A stretch of DNA of 64,000 nucleotides. Origin: Methylovorus glucosotrophus (lineage in GTDB: Bacteria; Pseudomonadota; Gammaproteobacteria; Burkholderiales; Methylophilaceae). The stretch covers positions 1,178,001-1,242,000 of the forward strand of contig NZ_VMSE01000001.1 of NCBI RefSeq assembly GCF_009858335.1. Direction: 5' to 3'. This document shows positions 18,383 to 26,939 of the stretch, one piece after another. Positions within the stretch are counted from its first letter, which is position 1; every line of letters starts with the position of its first letter. The position numbers were made by a program, and so were the translations under genes. The notes beneath the pieces are model-generated. The model was not told where the DNA came from and made no database searches. It worked only from the letters and a program-made list of their open reading frames with translations.

Positions 18383-18388
18383 TATAAT
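18383..18388 (+). promoter_or_regulatory. -10 box of rmuC, predicting a nearly leaderless mRNA
   Basis: A consensus TATAAT ends eight bases before the ATG at 18396, so transcription should start at or one base before the start codon. No ribosome site is visible. The -35 is weak. Confidence 0.45.
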
Positions 18389-18395
18389 TTCACGC

Positions 18396-19751
18396 ATGAT
18401 GCAAATTGTGATTTTAGTGCTTGTGATTGCCTGCCTGCTGGCATTGATCGTGTTGTTGTTACGTCAATCCAGAACCCCGGATGCTGCCAGCGAGCTGCTG
18501 GCGCAGCTTATGCCTCAGTTTGAGGAAAAACACCGCGCCATGCTGCGCGATCTGCACGATGGGCTCAATAAACTCGGTGATCGCTTGAGCCTGTCTTCAG
18601 TGGATAGCAGCGAGCGTCTGCGTCAAGCCGTCGCGCAGGAACTCAAGGAAACACGCGACGCCATGCAGGCCTTGCAGGCCGCGCAAACCAACAGTCTTGC
18701 CCAGACCCGTGAAACCGTGCTGGAAAAATTGCATACCACCCTGGCCGAGCAGGGCAAGGCTGAGCAAACGTTGATTCAGGACACCATGCTGAAGGCCACC
18801 TCGCAACTCACTGCCAGTATTGAAACGCTGACCAAAGCCGTGGATGCCCGCCTGGAAGAAATCGGCGGCAAGGTATCAGAGCGCCTGGATGAAGGCTTCA
18901 AGAAAACCAACGATACCTTTGTGCGCGTGATGGAGCGTCTGGCGACCATCGACGAAGCCCAGAAAAAGATCGATGGACTGACCACCAATGTGGTCAGCCT
19001 GCAAGAGCTGCTGGGTGACAAGCGCTCGCGCGGTGCCTTTGGTGAAGTGCAGCTGGAAGCGCTGGTGCGCAATGTGCTGCCGAATAGCGGCTTTGCCATG
19101 CAGCATGTGCTGCCTAATGGCACCCGGGTCGACTGCGCACTCTTTTTACCCGAGCCTACCGGCACGGTAGCGGTCGATTCAAAATTCCCGCTGGAAAACT
19201 ACCATCGCATGCTGGAAAGCGGCATCTCCGAGGTGGAGCGCGCGCTGGCGCAACGCCAGTTCAAGGCCGATGTCAAAAAACACGTGGATGACATTGCCAG
19301 CAAGTACATTATTCCCAATGTCACCTCCGATGGTGCGGTGATGTTTATACCGGCCGAGGCGGTGTTTGCCGAGATTCACGCTTACCACCCTGATGTGGTG
19401 GATTACGCCATGGCCAAACGGGTGTGGGTGGTCTCGCCGACGACATTGATGGCCGTGCTGAATACTGCCCGCGCAGTATTGAAAGATGTGGAAACCCGCA
19501 AGCAGGTGCACATTATCAAGGATGAGCTGGGCAAACTGGGCAAGGAATTCGGCCGCTTTGATGTGCGCATGAAAAAACTGGCTGACCATATCCGCCAGGC
19601 CCATGAAGACGCGCTGGATGTGCATACCACCAGCCAGAAGATTTCACGGCGCTTTGCCCAGATTGAGCGGGTAGAGTTGCAAGGCGATGCCGAGGCGGCT
19701 CTGGCCTTGCCGGATTTGCCGGACGATATACTCGCAGACGACAACCAGTAA
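18396..19751 (+). CDS. rmuC: DNA recombination protein RmuC
   Basis: 451 residues. N-terminal membrane helix (about 3-22), a long coiled coil rich in Gln, Glu and Leu (about 40-185), then the RmuC domain with LLGDKRSRGAFGEVQLE, AVDSKFPLENY and VWVVSPTTLMAVLNT, a fold related to restriction-type nucleases. In E. coli, RmuC limits inversion at short inverted repeats; the biochemistry remains little known. First gene of a run continuing into a small ORF and moaDE, although the functions do not obviously match. Confidence 0.93.
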   Translation: MMQIVILVLVIACLLALIVLLLRQSRTPDAASELLAQLMPQFEEKHRAMLRDLHDGLNKLGDRLSLSSVDSSERLRQAVAQELKETRDAMQALQAAQTNSLAQTRETVLEKLHTTLAEQGKAEQTLIQDTMLKATSQLTASIETLTKAVDARLEEIGGKVSERLDEGFKKTNDTFVRVMERLATIDEAQKKIDGLTTNVVSLQELLGDKRSRGAFGEVQLEALVRNVLPNSGFAMQHVLPNGTRVDCALFLPEPTGTVAVDSKFPLENYHRMLESGISEVERALAQRQFKADVKKHVDDIASKYIIPNVTSDGAVMFIPAEAVFAEIHAYHPDVVDYAMAKRVWVVSPTTLMAVLNTARAVLKDVETRKQVHIIKDELGKLGKEFGRFDVRMKKLADHIRQAHEDALDVHTTSQKISRRFAQIERVELQGDAEAALALPDLPDDILADDNQ

Positions 19752-19778
19752 GACGATTTGCAGGATGAAAGGAACACC

Positions 19779-19955
19779 ATGAGCGACGAATCCACCATGA
19801 TCATGCTGGTGCAGCAATACGCTGCCCGGTTTGGCATTACCTTCAGCTCCAGCCTGATGGCCGACGAGCAGCACAAGGCCCGCGTCATCACGCTGATGGC
19901 CGAAGCCCTGAGCGGCAAGCGCGGCGCCTTCACCGACGAAGACGTGCTGCAATGA
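19779..19955 (+). CDS. Small conserved-looking protein of unknown function upstream of moaD
   Basis: 58 residues from ATG 19779, which has AAAGGA at a good distance; an earlier in-frame ATG at 19758 has none. The stop TGA overlaps the moaD ATG, so translation is coupled. The protein is soluble and mostly helical, with no cysteine, no signal and no recognised motif. The coupling suggests a role near molybdopterin synthesis or simply a shared operon. I do not recognise the family. Confidence 0.65.
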   Translation: MSDESTMIMLVQQYAARFGITFSSSLMADEQHKARVITLMAEALSGKRGAFTDEDVLQ

Positions 19956-20203
19956 TACGCCTTCTGTATTTCGCACGTTTGCGCGAAGCCCTGGGCTCGG
20001 TGGGCGAGGAGCTTACACCACAGGCTGGCCTCACGATCGAGGCTCTGATGCAGCAACTCGCGGCGCGCGGTGGTGTATGGGCGGAAGAGTTTGGCAGTGG
20101 CAAATCACTGCGCGCGGCGGTTAACCAGACGCTGGCTCCGGTGAAGACCGAGATCCACGACGGGGACGAAGTCGCGTTCTTCCCCCCGGTGACAGGCGGG
20201 TAA
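19952..20203 (+). CDS. moaD: Molybdopterin synthase small (sulfur-carrier) subunit MoaD
   Basis: 83-residue ubiquitin-like protein ending in the required Gly-Gly (PPVTGG), where MoeB adenylates and sulfur is attached as a thiocarboxylate. It gives sulfur to cyclic pyranopterin monophosphate in the MoaD-MoaE complex during molybdenum-cofactor synthesis. It overlaps the preceding small ORF and lies six bases before moaE. Confidence 0.94.
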   Translation: MIRLLYFARLREALGSVGEELTPQAGLTIEALMQQLAARGGVWAEEFGSGKSLRAAVNQTLAPVKTEIHDGDEVAFFPPVTGG

Positions 20204-20209
20204 TCGCGC

Positions 20210-20665
20210 ATGACGATACGCGTGCAGGCCGACGACTTTGATGTCGGTGCCGAGATAAACCGCCTGCGTCAGCAACGTCCGGACATTGGCGCCGTGGCCG
20301 CCTTTGTCGGTCAGGTGCGGGACTTGAATCAGGGCGACGCCATTGCCGGCATGACGCTGGAGCATTACCCCGGCATGACGGAAAAGTCTCTGGAAGCCAT
20401 CGTGCAACAAGCCAAAGCACGCTGGGATATCATGGATGCTGTCGTGATACATCGTATTGGCGAGCTGAAGCCCCTGGACCAGATTGTGCTGGTGGCCGTG
20501 GCTGGTGCCCATAGAGGCGAAGCATTCCATGCCTGCGAATTCATTATGGATTACCTGAAAACCGAAGCTCCCTTCTGGAAGAAGGAACAAACACCTGAAG
20601 GGGAGCGCTGGGTAGATGCCCGCAGCAGCGATGATGCCGCCCGCGCACGCTGGCAGGATGCTTGA
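20210..20665 (+). CDS. moaE: Molybdopterin synthase catalytic subunit MoaE
   Basis: 151 residues. Conserved features are AAFVGQVRD, LEHYPGMTEKSL, VIHRIGELKPLDQIVLVAVAGAHR, and the catalytic lysines in YLKTEAPFWKKE. It converts cyclic pyranopterin monophosphate to molybdopterin with sulfur from MoaD. The length is normal. The first steps of the pathway (moaA, moaC) are not in the window. Confidence 0.95.
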   Translation: MTIRVQADDFDVGAEINRLRQQRPDIGAVAAFVGQVRDLNQGDAIAGMTLEHYPGMTEKSLEAIVQQAKARWDIMDAVVIHRIGELKPLDQIVLVAVAGAHRGEAFHACEFIMDYLKTEAPFWKKEQTPEGERWVDARSSDDAARARWQDA

Positions 20666-20716
20666 GTTGTCCTGTTTCCCCATTTTATTCACTCACCCGT
20701 AAAGCACTTTTCGCTC

Positions 20717-22870
20717 ATGCTACACAGGCTTAATTCCTCCTCTCTTACCGCCGCGGTGATTCCGCAATCCCTGGGCTTCGAAGATACCTCCCAACTGGAT
20801 GGTCAGCCCGATGCCACCTGGCTGGGCCAGGCCGATGCGCAGCAGGCTGCCGAGTTTGGCCTGGGCATGCGCGCGCCGGGATTCAACTTGCTGGTATTGG
20901 GCGAGCCGGGAAGCGGGCGCACGGTATTAATGCAGTCCGCCATGCAGGCTGCAGCGGCGCGCTGGCCGGTGGCGCCTGATCTGGTATTGCTGATGAATAT
21001 TGGTCAGGCCGACAAGCCGATCAGCCTTTATCTGCCAGCAGGCGTGGGAGCGCGTCTGCGCCAGGCCATGGAGCAGTATCTGCGCCAATTGGGCAAGGGG
21101 CTGCCGCTACTCTTGGCTGAGCTGGATGCCGCGGCCAATACAGGCGATAAAACGCAGCAGGATAAAGCCCGTCAGGATGCCGCTGCCTGGATAGACCAGC
21201 AGCAGGCGGCGCTGCGCGAGGTGCTGGCAGATGTGGAGCACGACACAGCGCTGTTTGAGCAATACCTGCAGAGCCTCAAGCACGACACCCTGGAAAATCT
21301 CGACGTGTTTGTGCCCGCACAAAGCACGGAAAACGAAGGCCTGCTGGAAAGCTTTTTGCACCGCTACCGCGTCAATCTGCTGGTGGATAACCGCCAGCTG
21401 CAAATGGCGCCGGTGATTTATGACAACGACCCGACTTTCCACTCCCTGTTTGGCGGTTTTGATGCGGGCATGGATAGCACGACTACGCCTGACTTCCTGC
21501 GTCTGCGCGCTGGCAATCTGTTGCGTGCCCATGGTGGCATGCTGATGCTGCATCTGCGTGACCTGGCTTCTGACCAGCAGAGTGGCAGCCAGATCGTGGA
21601 AAAGCTGTTCCGCTTTTTACGGAATGGTCAGGTGCTGATCGAGGAATCCAATGGCAGCAGCGGGCAAGGCGGCTCGGGGCATTTCTGTCCGCAACCACTG
21701 GCGGCTGATGTCAAACTGGTCCTGATTGCCACTCCGGAAGAGTATTACGAATTGCATGACGAAATGCCTGGCCTGGCACGTTATTTCCCGGTCAAGGTGG
21801 ATTTTGTCGATAGCTTTGCGGCAACGCCGGACGCTTACGCTGCCATGGCCCGATTCATTGCCTACCAGGCGCGCGAGCTGCGTTTGCCGCCATTCAGTGC
21901 AAATGCTGTGGCGGCGCTGATACGCGCCATGCACCGCCGTGTGGAGGATCAGGCGCGCATCAGCACCCAATATGCCGCTCTCAGTACCTTGATGCAGGAA
22001 AGCGCGTCTTTCATGCGCAAGGCGCCATCCGCCGCTACCGCCCATGGCATTGTCCAGCCTGAGCATGTACGCGCCGCGCAACAAGCGCGCCTGGCACGGC
22101 ACCAGATACCAGAGCAGCAGCTGCGCGATTCGATTGCCGAAGGCGAACTCATGTTGCGCTTGCACGGTGGTGCGGTAGGGCAGATCAACGGCCTTAGCCA
22201 TATTGATCTGGGCGATGCCAGTTTCGGCTCGCCGATTCGTATCTCGGCACGCTGCTTTGCTGGCGCGCAAGGCCTGATCAACATTGACCGCGAGGTCAAG
22301 ATGAGCGGCCCTAACCATGACAAGGGCGTATTCATTCTGCAAAGCTGGCTGTCTGCCAGTTTTCCGATGCTGACGCCTCTATCGCTGGCAGCATCCATGG
22401 TGTTTGAGCAGGAATACCATGGGGTGGAAGGGGATTCGGCTTCTTGTGCCGAATTGTTCGTGTTGTTGTCGGCCCTGTCGGGCTTGGCTATTTCGCAAGG
22501 CATTGCGGTTACCGGGGCGCTGAACCAGCACGGTGAAGTCACCGCGATTGGTGGCGTCAACGAGAAGATTGAAGGCTATTTCCGGGTATGTCAGCGGGTA
22601 GGTCTTGACGGTAGCCAGGGCGTGATTATTCCCAAGGCCAACATGCGACATCTGATCCTGGATGAAGAGGTGATTGCCGCGGTGGAGCAGGGACGTTTTC
22701 ATTTATATGCCATTGAGCATGTGCTGGAAGGCATGGCCTTGCTGACGGGCATGGAGGCGGGCGCCGAGCTTCACGAGGGTGAGTATCCAGCGGGCAGCAT
22801 CATGGGGCGCGTTCAGCAGAGTCTGGAGGCCTTCCGTCAATATTATTTCAATAATACGCCCGCCAGATGA
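20717..22870 (+). CDS. Lon-related (LonB-like, COG1067-type) ATP-dependent protease
   Basis: 717 residues. AAA region with Walker A GEPGSGRT near the N-terminus, a helical insertion (about 130-200), and a C-terminal Lon protease domain. The predicted Ser-Lys dyad is Ser574 in GDSAS and Lys617 in NEKIEGYF. There is no classical Lon N-domain and no archaeal LonB membrane segment. The Walker B position reads GGMLMLHLRDL, without the usual acidic pair, so ATP hydrolysis may differ from classical Lon. The stop overlaps the start of hslR. Substrates are unknown. Confidence 0.86.
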   Translation: MLHRLNSSSLTAAVIPQSLGFEDTSQLDGQPDATWLGQADAQQAAEFGLGMRAPGFNLLVLGEPGSGRTVLMQSAMQAAAARWPVAPDLVLLMNIGQADKPISLYLPAGVGARLRQAMEQYLRQLGKGLPLLLAELDAAANTGDKTQQDKARQDAAAWIDQQQAALREVLADVEHDTALFEQYLQSLKHDTLENLDVFVPAQSTENEGLLESFLHRYRVNLLVDNRQLQMAPVIYDNDPTFHSLFGGFDAGMDSTTTPDFLRLRAGNLLRAHGGMLMLHLRDLASDQQSGSQIVEKLFRFLRNGQVLIEESNGSSGQGGSGHFCPQPLAADVKLVLIATPEEYYELHDEMPGLARYFPVKVDFVDSFAATPDAYAAMARFIAYQARELRLPPFSANAVAALIRAMHRRVEDQARISTQYAALSTLMQESASFMRKAPSAATAHGIVQPEHVRAAQQARLARHQIPEQQLRDSIAEGELMLRLHGGAVGQINGLSHIDLGDASFGSPIRISARCFAGAQGLINIDREVKMSGPNHDKGVFILQSWLSASFPMLTPLSLAASMVFEQEYHGVEGDSASCAELFVLLSALSGLAISQGIAVTGALNQHGEVTAIGGVNEKIEGYFRVCQRVGLDGSQGVIIPKANMRHLILDEEVIAAVEQGRFHLYAIEHVLEGMALLTGMEAGAELHEGEYPAGSIMGRVQQSLEAFRQYYFNNTPAR

Positions 22871-23265
22871 GCATGCAAGAAGACAACAAGTGCCGTCTCG
22901 ACAAGTGGCTGTGGGCAGCGCGCTTTTTCAAGACACGCAGCCTGGCGACGGATGCCATTGATGGCGGCAAGGTGCATGTGGATGGGGATCGCGCCAAGCC
23001 AGCCAAAGAGGTGCGGGTAGGGCAGCGCATTTACATCCGCCGCAAAGAGCTGGAAATGGAAGTGGAGGTCATGGCCTTGTCCAATCAACGCCGTGGCGCC
23101 CCCGAGGCCGCCTTGCTGTATCAGGAAACCCCGGAAAGTGCGCGTAAGCGTGAAGATGCAGCGGTCACGCGCGAAGCCGACCATGGCAAGCGCGAGCGCG
23201 GCGCCGGGCGGCCTACCAAACGCCAGTTGCGCGATATCAAGCGATTTACTGGCGGAAGCTGGTAA
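22867..23265 (+). CDS. hslR: S4-domain RNA-binding heat-shock protein Hsp15 (HslR)
   Basis: 132 residues with an N-terminal S4 domain (CRLDKWLWAARFFKTRSLATDAI..GKVHVDG) and a basic C-terminal extension containing RPTKRQLRDIKRF, as in Hsp15. Hsp15 binds free 50S subunits that carry nascent chains after heat shock and helps to rescue them. It overlaps the protease gene by ATGA; pairing with a protease fits a stress operon. Confidence 0.92.
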   Translation: MSMQEDNKCRLDKWLWAARFFKTRSLATDAIDGGKVHVDGDRAKPAKEVRVGQRIYIRRKELEMEVEVMALSNQRRGAPEAALLYQETPESARKREDAAVTREADHGKRERGAGRPTKRQLRDIKRFTGGSW

Positions 23266-23280
23266 GCCTGCGATCCACCT

Positions 23281-23307
23281 GGTGAGCGTCTTTTGCGCTA
23301 GCTCACC
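23281..23307. terminator. Hairpin terminator between hslR and the radical SAM gene
   Basis: GGTGAGC (23281-23287) pairs with GCTCACC (23301-23307), loop of 13, followed by TTCTTCTCTT. The stem is good but the U-run is imperfect. The flanking genes converge. Confidence 0.55.
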
Positions 23308-23326
23308 AAGTTCTTCTCTTACTCCC

Positions 23327-24475
23327 TTACTCAAACAGATCGCGTTGCGGTGTCAGCTTTTTGGCTGTGCGAGCAGTCGTCGCGGCGAGCGGCCGGAAAA
23401 TGCTGGTATTCAAAGGGCTGCGCTCCTGCATGAATCCCAGTTTGCTCGCGGCCAGGCGGAAGCGCTGCGCTAGCAGATCGGCAAATATGCCTTGTCCGCG
23501 CATGCGCTGATGAAACTGGGCATCGTAGGCTTTGCCCCCACGTGATTGCCGGATGATGCTCATGACATGCGCCGCCTTCAGTGGAAAGTGGTGTTGCAGC
23601 CATTCTTCAAAAAGCGGAGCCACCTCCAAAGGCAGCCGCAGCAATACATAGCCGGCATAGCGCGCACCTGCTGCATGGGCATGTTCCAGAATATGTTCCA
23701 TCTCCGCATCATTCAGCGCGGGAATCATGGGTGCTGTCATGACGCCGCAGGGAATACCTGCTTTGGACAATCTTTCCAGTGTTTGCAGGCGACGTTCTGG
23801 CGCGGCGGCGCGCGGCTCCATGACGCGGCTGAGATGGCGATCCAGGGTGGTAATTGACATGAAGACGCGCGCCAGATTCTGGGCTGCCATCGGCGCCAGC
23901 AGATCAATGTCTCGCTCTACCATGGCAGATTTGGTGACGATGGTGAGGGGATGCTGGTGTTCGGCCAACACTTCAATGATCTGGCGCGTGATGCGCTGCT
24001 GCCGTTCCAGTGGTTGATAGGGGTCGGTATTGGTCCCCATGGCGATCGGCTGACACACATAGCCTGGCTTTGCCAGCGCCTGGCGTAACAGGGCAGCGGC
24101 ATCAGGCTTCACCAATATGCGGCTCTCAAAATCCAGCCCGGCCGAAAACCCGAGGTAGGTATGGCTGGGGCGCGCATAGCAATAGATGCAGCCATGCTCA
24201 CAGCCACGGTAGGGGTTGATGGAACGGTCAAACGGGATATCGGGCGAGTCGTTGTACTGCAGGATACTGCGACTGCTATCGTGGATGATCTCGGTGATCA
24301 GTCGCGGCGTGCCAGTGTCGGCGTCTTCCTGTGCCCAGCCGTCATCAAAGGCTTCGCGCTGCAATTGCTCGAAACGCCCGTTCTGGTTGCTGGTGCTGCC
24401 TCGGCCCTTGAAGATCAAGGGCCGGGTAGGCAGCTGATCTTCTTCACCAGGGGATGGCTTGTCCGTCATACGCAA
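23327..24475 (-). CDS. Radical SAM protein, PA0069 / SplB-like family
   Basis: 382 residues. The 4Fe-4S cluster motif is CEHGCIYC (CX3CX2C) within NPYRGCEHGCIYCYARPSHTYLG. The family pattern continues with GTNTDPYQPLE and TKSAMVERDID. It is related to spore photoproduct lyase-like proteins, but the reaction of this subgroup has not been settled as far as I know. Starts at ATG 24475 or 24469 are possible; either overlaps the end of the upstream SDR gene by 26-32 bases, so coupled expression is likely. Confidence 0.88.
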   Translation of the reverse strand: MRMTDKPSPGEEDQLPTRPLIFKGRGSTSNQNGRFEQLQREAFDDGWAQEDADTGTPRLITEIIHDSSRSILQYNDSPDIPFDRSINPYRGCEHGCIYCYARPSHTYLGFSAGLDFESRILVKPDAAALLRQALAKPGYVCQPIAMGTNTDPYQPLERQQRITRQIIEVLAEHQHPLTIVTKSAMVERDIDLLAPMAAQNLARVFMSITTLDRHLSRVMEPRAAAPERRLQTLERLSKAGIPCGVMTAPMIPALNDAEMEHILEHAHAAGARYAGYVLLRLPLEVAPLFEEWLQHHFPLKAAHVMSIIRQSRGGKAYDAQFHQRMRGQGIFADLLAQRFRLAASKLGFMQERSPLNTSIFRPLAATTARTAKKLTPQRDLFE

Positions 24476-25142
24476 TGAATTGCCCGCTCTGCTTGGGGGT
24501 CAGTTTGGCGATGACCTGGCGCATGCCGCTGACACTTTGCTCGGCATTGATCAAGCCGTTGGGGCCGCCCATGTCGGTTTGCACCCAGCCTGGATGCAGC
24601 ACGAGCACACTGATACCCTGATTGCCCAGATCAATCGCCAGGCTCTTGCTCACGCTATTCAGCGCCGTTTTGCTGGAGCGGTAAATATAGTGGCCGCCAC
24701 TGCCATTGTCGGCAATGCTGCCCATTTTGCTGGTGATGTTGATGATTTTTTTCTCGCTGCTTTTTGCCACGTGTGAAGCAAATGCCTGCGCCATTTTCAG
24801 GGGTGACATGCTGTTGACGCGGAATGCTGTCAGCCAGGCTTCATAATCGGCATTGCTCAGGCGGCTGCCTGCATGGTCGGGATAGATCCCGGCGTTGTTG
24901 ATGAGTACATCAATTGGCGTGTCGGCGAGTGTCTCGGCCAGCTTGTCTATCTGATTGAAATCCGCGACATCCAGCTTGTGCAGGGTGATGCGGTCCAGGT
25001 GCGCGGTATGCAAGGCTTTGAGTGCATGGCTGTCTTCAGGCCTGCGGCAGCATGCGTGCACCTGCCAGCCGGCTTCGGCATATTGGCGGGTAAATTCCAG
25101 GCCCAGGCCACGATTGGCGCCTGTAACAAGTAAAGTTGGCAT
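24444..25142 (-). CDS. Short-chain dehydrogenase/reductase
   Basis: 232-residue classical SDR. NAD(P)-binding GANRGLGLE at residues 8-16, NNAG in the fourth strand, catalytic Ser in NITSKMGS, and YRSSK containing the YxxxK active site. The pattern resembles the CsgA/sniffer-like group, often annotated as C-factor-like. Substrate unknown. Overlaps the radical SAM gene at its 3' end. Confidence 0.88.
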   Translation of the reverse strand: MPTLLVTGANRGLGLEFTRQYAEAGWQVHACCRRPEDSHALKALHTAHLDRITLHKLDVADFNQIDKLAETLADTPIDVLINNAGIYPDHAGSRLSNADYEAWLTAFRVNSMSPLKMAQAFASHVAKSSEKKIINITSKMGSIADNGSGGHYIYRSSKTALNSVSKSLAIDLGNQGISVLVLHPGWVQTDMGGPNGLINAEQSVSGMRQVIAKLTPKQSGQFIAYDGQAIPW

Positions 25143-25541
25143 TGGGTATGGTCTCCATGGACTATTGCGGTGAGTTACTTGGAATTATATAACTTGAGGC
25201 ATCATAAATAATCTCGATTTACGGGTAAGACTGTCGGCGATCATGAACAGTTGCAGAGGGGTATCCGAGGGAGAAACGTAACCTGCTCACCTGAAGGCGA
25301 GGTGCGGGCCGGGAGCCAACTAAAATTGTGACGAGGCAGCACAGCAGATTACAATGAGGCATGCGCCAGGCATCTCATGAGAAACACTAAACACGTCAAT
25401 CAGAATAAACAAACAATGGCGAAAATCTCTGACCAGTCACTCGCATGTCATGCGGCTTTCAGCCTTGGCTGTCACGATTTTTGCTTGGCAGAATATGTCA
25501 TTGATGACCTTAATAAATTCCACAGACTCAGGAGTCACTAG
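25143..25541. other. 399-bp intergenic region upstream of ugd
   Basis: No convincing ORF. It holds the promoter of the SDR gene (minus) and of ugd (plus). A possible structured segment lies at about 25285-25310, where CACCT pairs with AGGTG around GAAGGCG. ATTGTGA / TTACAAT half-sites at about 25325-25357 form an imperfect inverted repeat. ugd has a strong ribosome site, CAGGAG. No known riboswitch pattern was recognised. Confidence 0.5.
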
Positions 25542-26708
25542 ATGAAGATAGCAATTGCCGGTACCGGCTACGTAGGACTTTCCATGGCGGTGTTGCTGGC
25601 CCAGAAAAACGAAGTGGTCGCGCTCGACATCGTGCCGGAGAAGGTGGAGATGCTGAACCGCAAGCAATCGCCGATTGCCGATGCCGAGATTGAAGAGTAT
25701 CTCGCCACCAAGACCCTGAACTTCAAGGCCACCATGGACAAGCAGGCGGCCTATGAGGGCGCTGACTATGTCATCATCGCTACCCCGACCGATTACGACC
25801 CCGAGACCAACTACTTCAATACCGGCTCGGTAGAAGCCGTGATTCGCGACGTCAAGACCTACGCACCGAATGCCGTGATGATCATCAAGTCCACCATTCC
25901 GGTCGGCTTTACTGTTGGTGCCCGAGAAAAATACCAGACCAATAACCTGATCTTCTCGCCGGAATTCCTGCGGGAAGGCAAAGCGCTTTACGACAACCTC
26001 TATCCTTCCCGTATCGTGGTGGGCGAGAAGTCCGCCCGTGCCGAAACCTTTGCCCGGCTGCTACAAGAAGGCGCACTGAAAGAGAATATCCCGCTGCTGT
26101 TTACCGATAGCTCCGAAGCCGAGGCCATCAAGCTGTTTGCCAACACCTATCTCGCCATGCGCGTGGCGTATTTCAACGAGCTGGACAGCTATGCACTGAC
26201 CCATGGCCTGGACACCAAGCAGATTATCGAAGGCGTGGGCCTGGATCCGCGTATTGGCAGCCACTACAACAATCCTTCGTTTGGCTATGGTGGCTACTGC
26301 CTGCCTAAGGACACCAAGCAGTTGCTGGCGAACTTCAACAATGTACCGCAAACACTGATCAACGCCATTGTGCAGTCCAACACCACCCGCAAGGACTTCG
26401 TGGCGGACAGCATCATCAAGCGCAAGCCGAATGTCGTTGGTATCTATCGCCTCATCATGAAGAGCGGTTCAGATAACTTCCGTGCCTCCAGCATCCAGGG
26501 CATCATGAAGCGCATCAAGGCCAAGGGGATTGAAGTGATTGTGTATGAGCCTGTGCTCACTGAGCCCGAGTTCTTCCGCTCCAAGGTGGTGAATGATCTG
26601 GAAGCCTTCAAGCAAAAGGCCGATGTGATCGTCTCCAACCGCATGGCCAAGGAACTGGCGGATGTGGCGGACAAGGTGTTTACGCGCGATTTGTTTGGCA
26701 GTGATTAA
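25542..26708 (+). CDS. ugd: UDP-glucose 6-dehydrogenase
   Basis: 388 residues, the length of the E. coli Ugd type. N-terminal NAD-binding GTGYVGLS, hinge region with [15 protein letters not shown], and the active-site cysteine in [11 protein letters not shown], which forms the thioester intermediate. It oxidises UDP-glucose to UDP-glucuronate with two NAD+, for exopolysaccharide, capsule or lipid A sugars. The next gene is also a sugar-nucleotide enzyme. Start ATG 25542 has CAGGAG upstream. Confidence 0.95.
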   Translation: MKIAIAGTGYVGLSMAVLLAQKNEVVALDIVPEKVEMLNRKQSPIADAEIEEYLATKTLNFKATMDKQAAYEGADYVIIATPTDYDPETNYFNTGSVEAVIRDVKTYAPNAVMIIKSTIPVGFTVGAREKYQTNNLIFSPEFLREGKALYDNLYPSRIVVGEKSARAETFARLLQEGALKENIPLLFTDSSEAEAIKLFANTYLAMRVAYFNELDSYALTHGLDTKQIIEGVGLDPRIGSHYNNPSFGYGGYCLPKDTKQLLANFNNVPQTLINAIVQSNTTRKDFVADSIIKRKPNVVGIYRLIMKSGSDNFRASSIQGIMKRIKAKGIEVIVYEPVLTEPEFFRSKVVNDLEAFKQKADVIVSNRMAKELADVADKVFTRDLFGSD

Positions 26709-26939
26709 GCGTCCGTGGCATGACGGATCACCGACTATAAGCTGTCAGCCTGGCCTTGCCCAACGTCCGCTGTGATGCAGGATATGGCCAGTCTGCTTGC
26801 TTTGTCGCAAGCGCAAACAATCCTCACCTTGCCAAGATGCGGTCTATCAAACCGCCTGATAATGTAAAACGCCTAAAATTATCTCTATTAATCGCTTAAG
26901 GTTAAGTAGAATTGCAATACCTTTTTAGTGCGGTACGGT

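Noticed and set aside
26712..26812. Two hairpins after ugd (TCCGT/ACGGA and GCTTGC/GCAAGC)
   Set aside because: Short stems without a T-run; too weak to call terminators.
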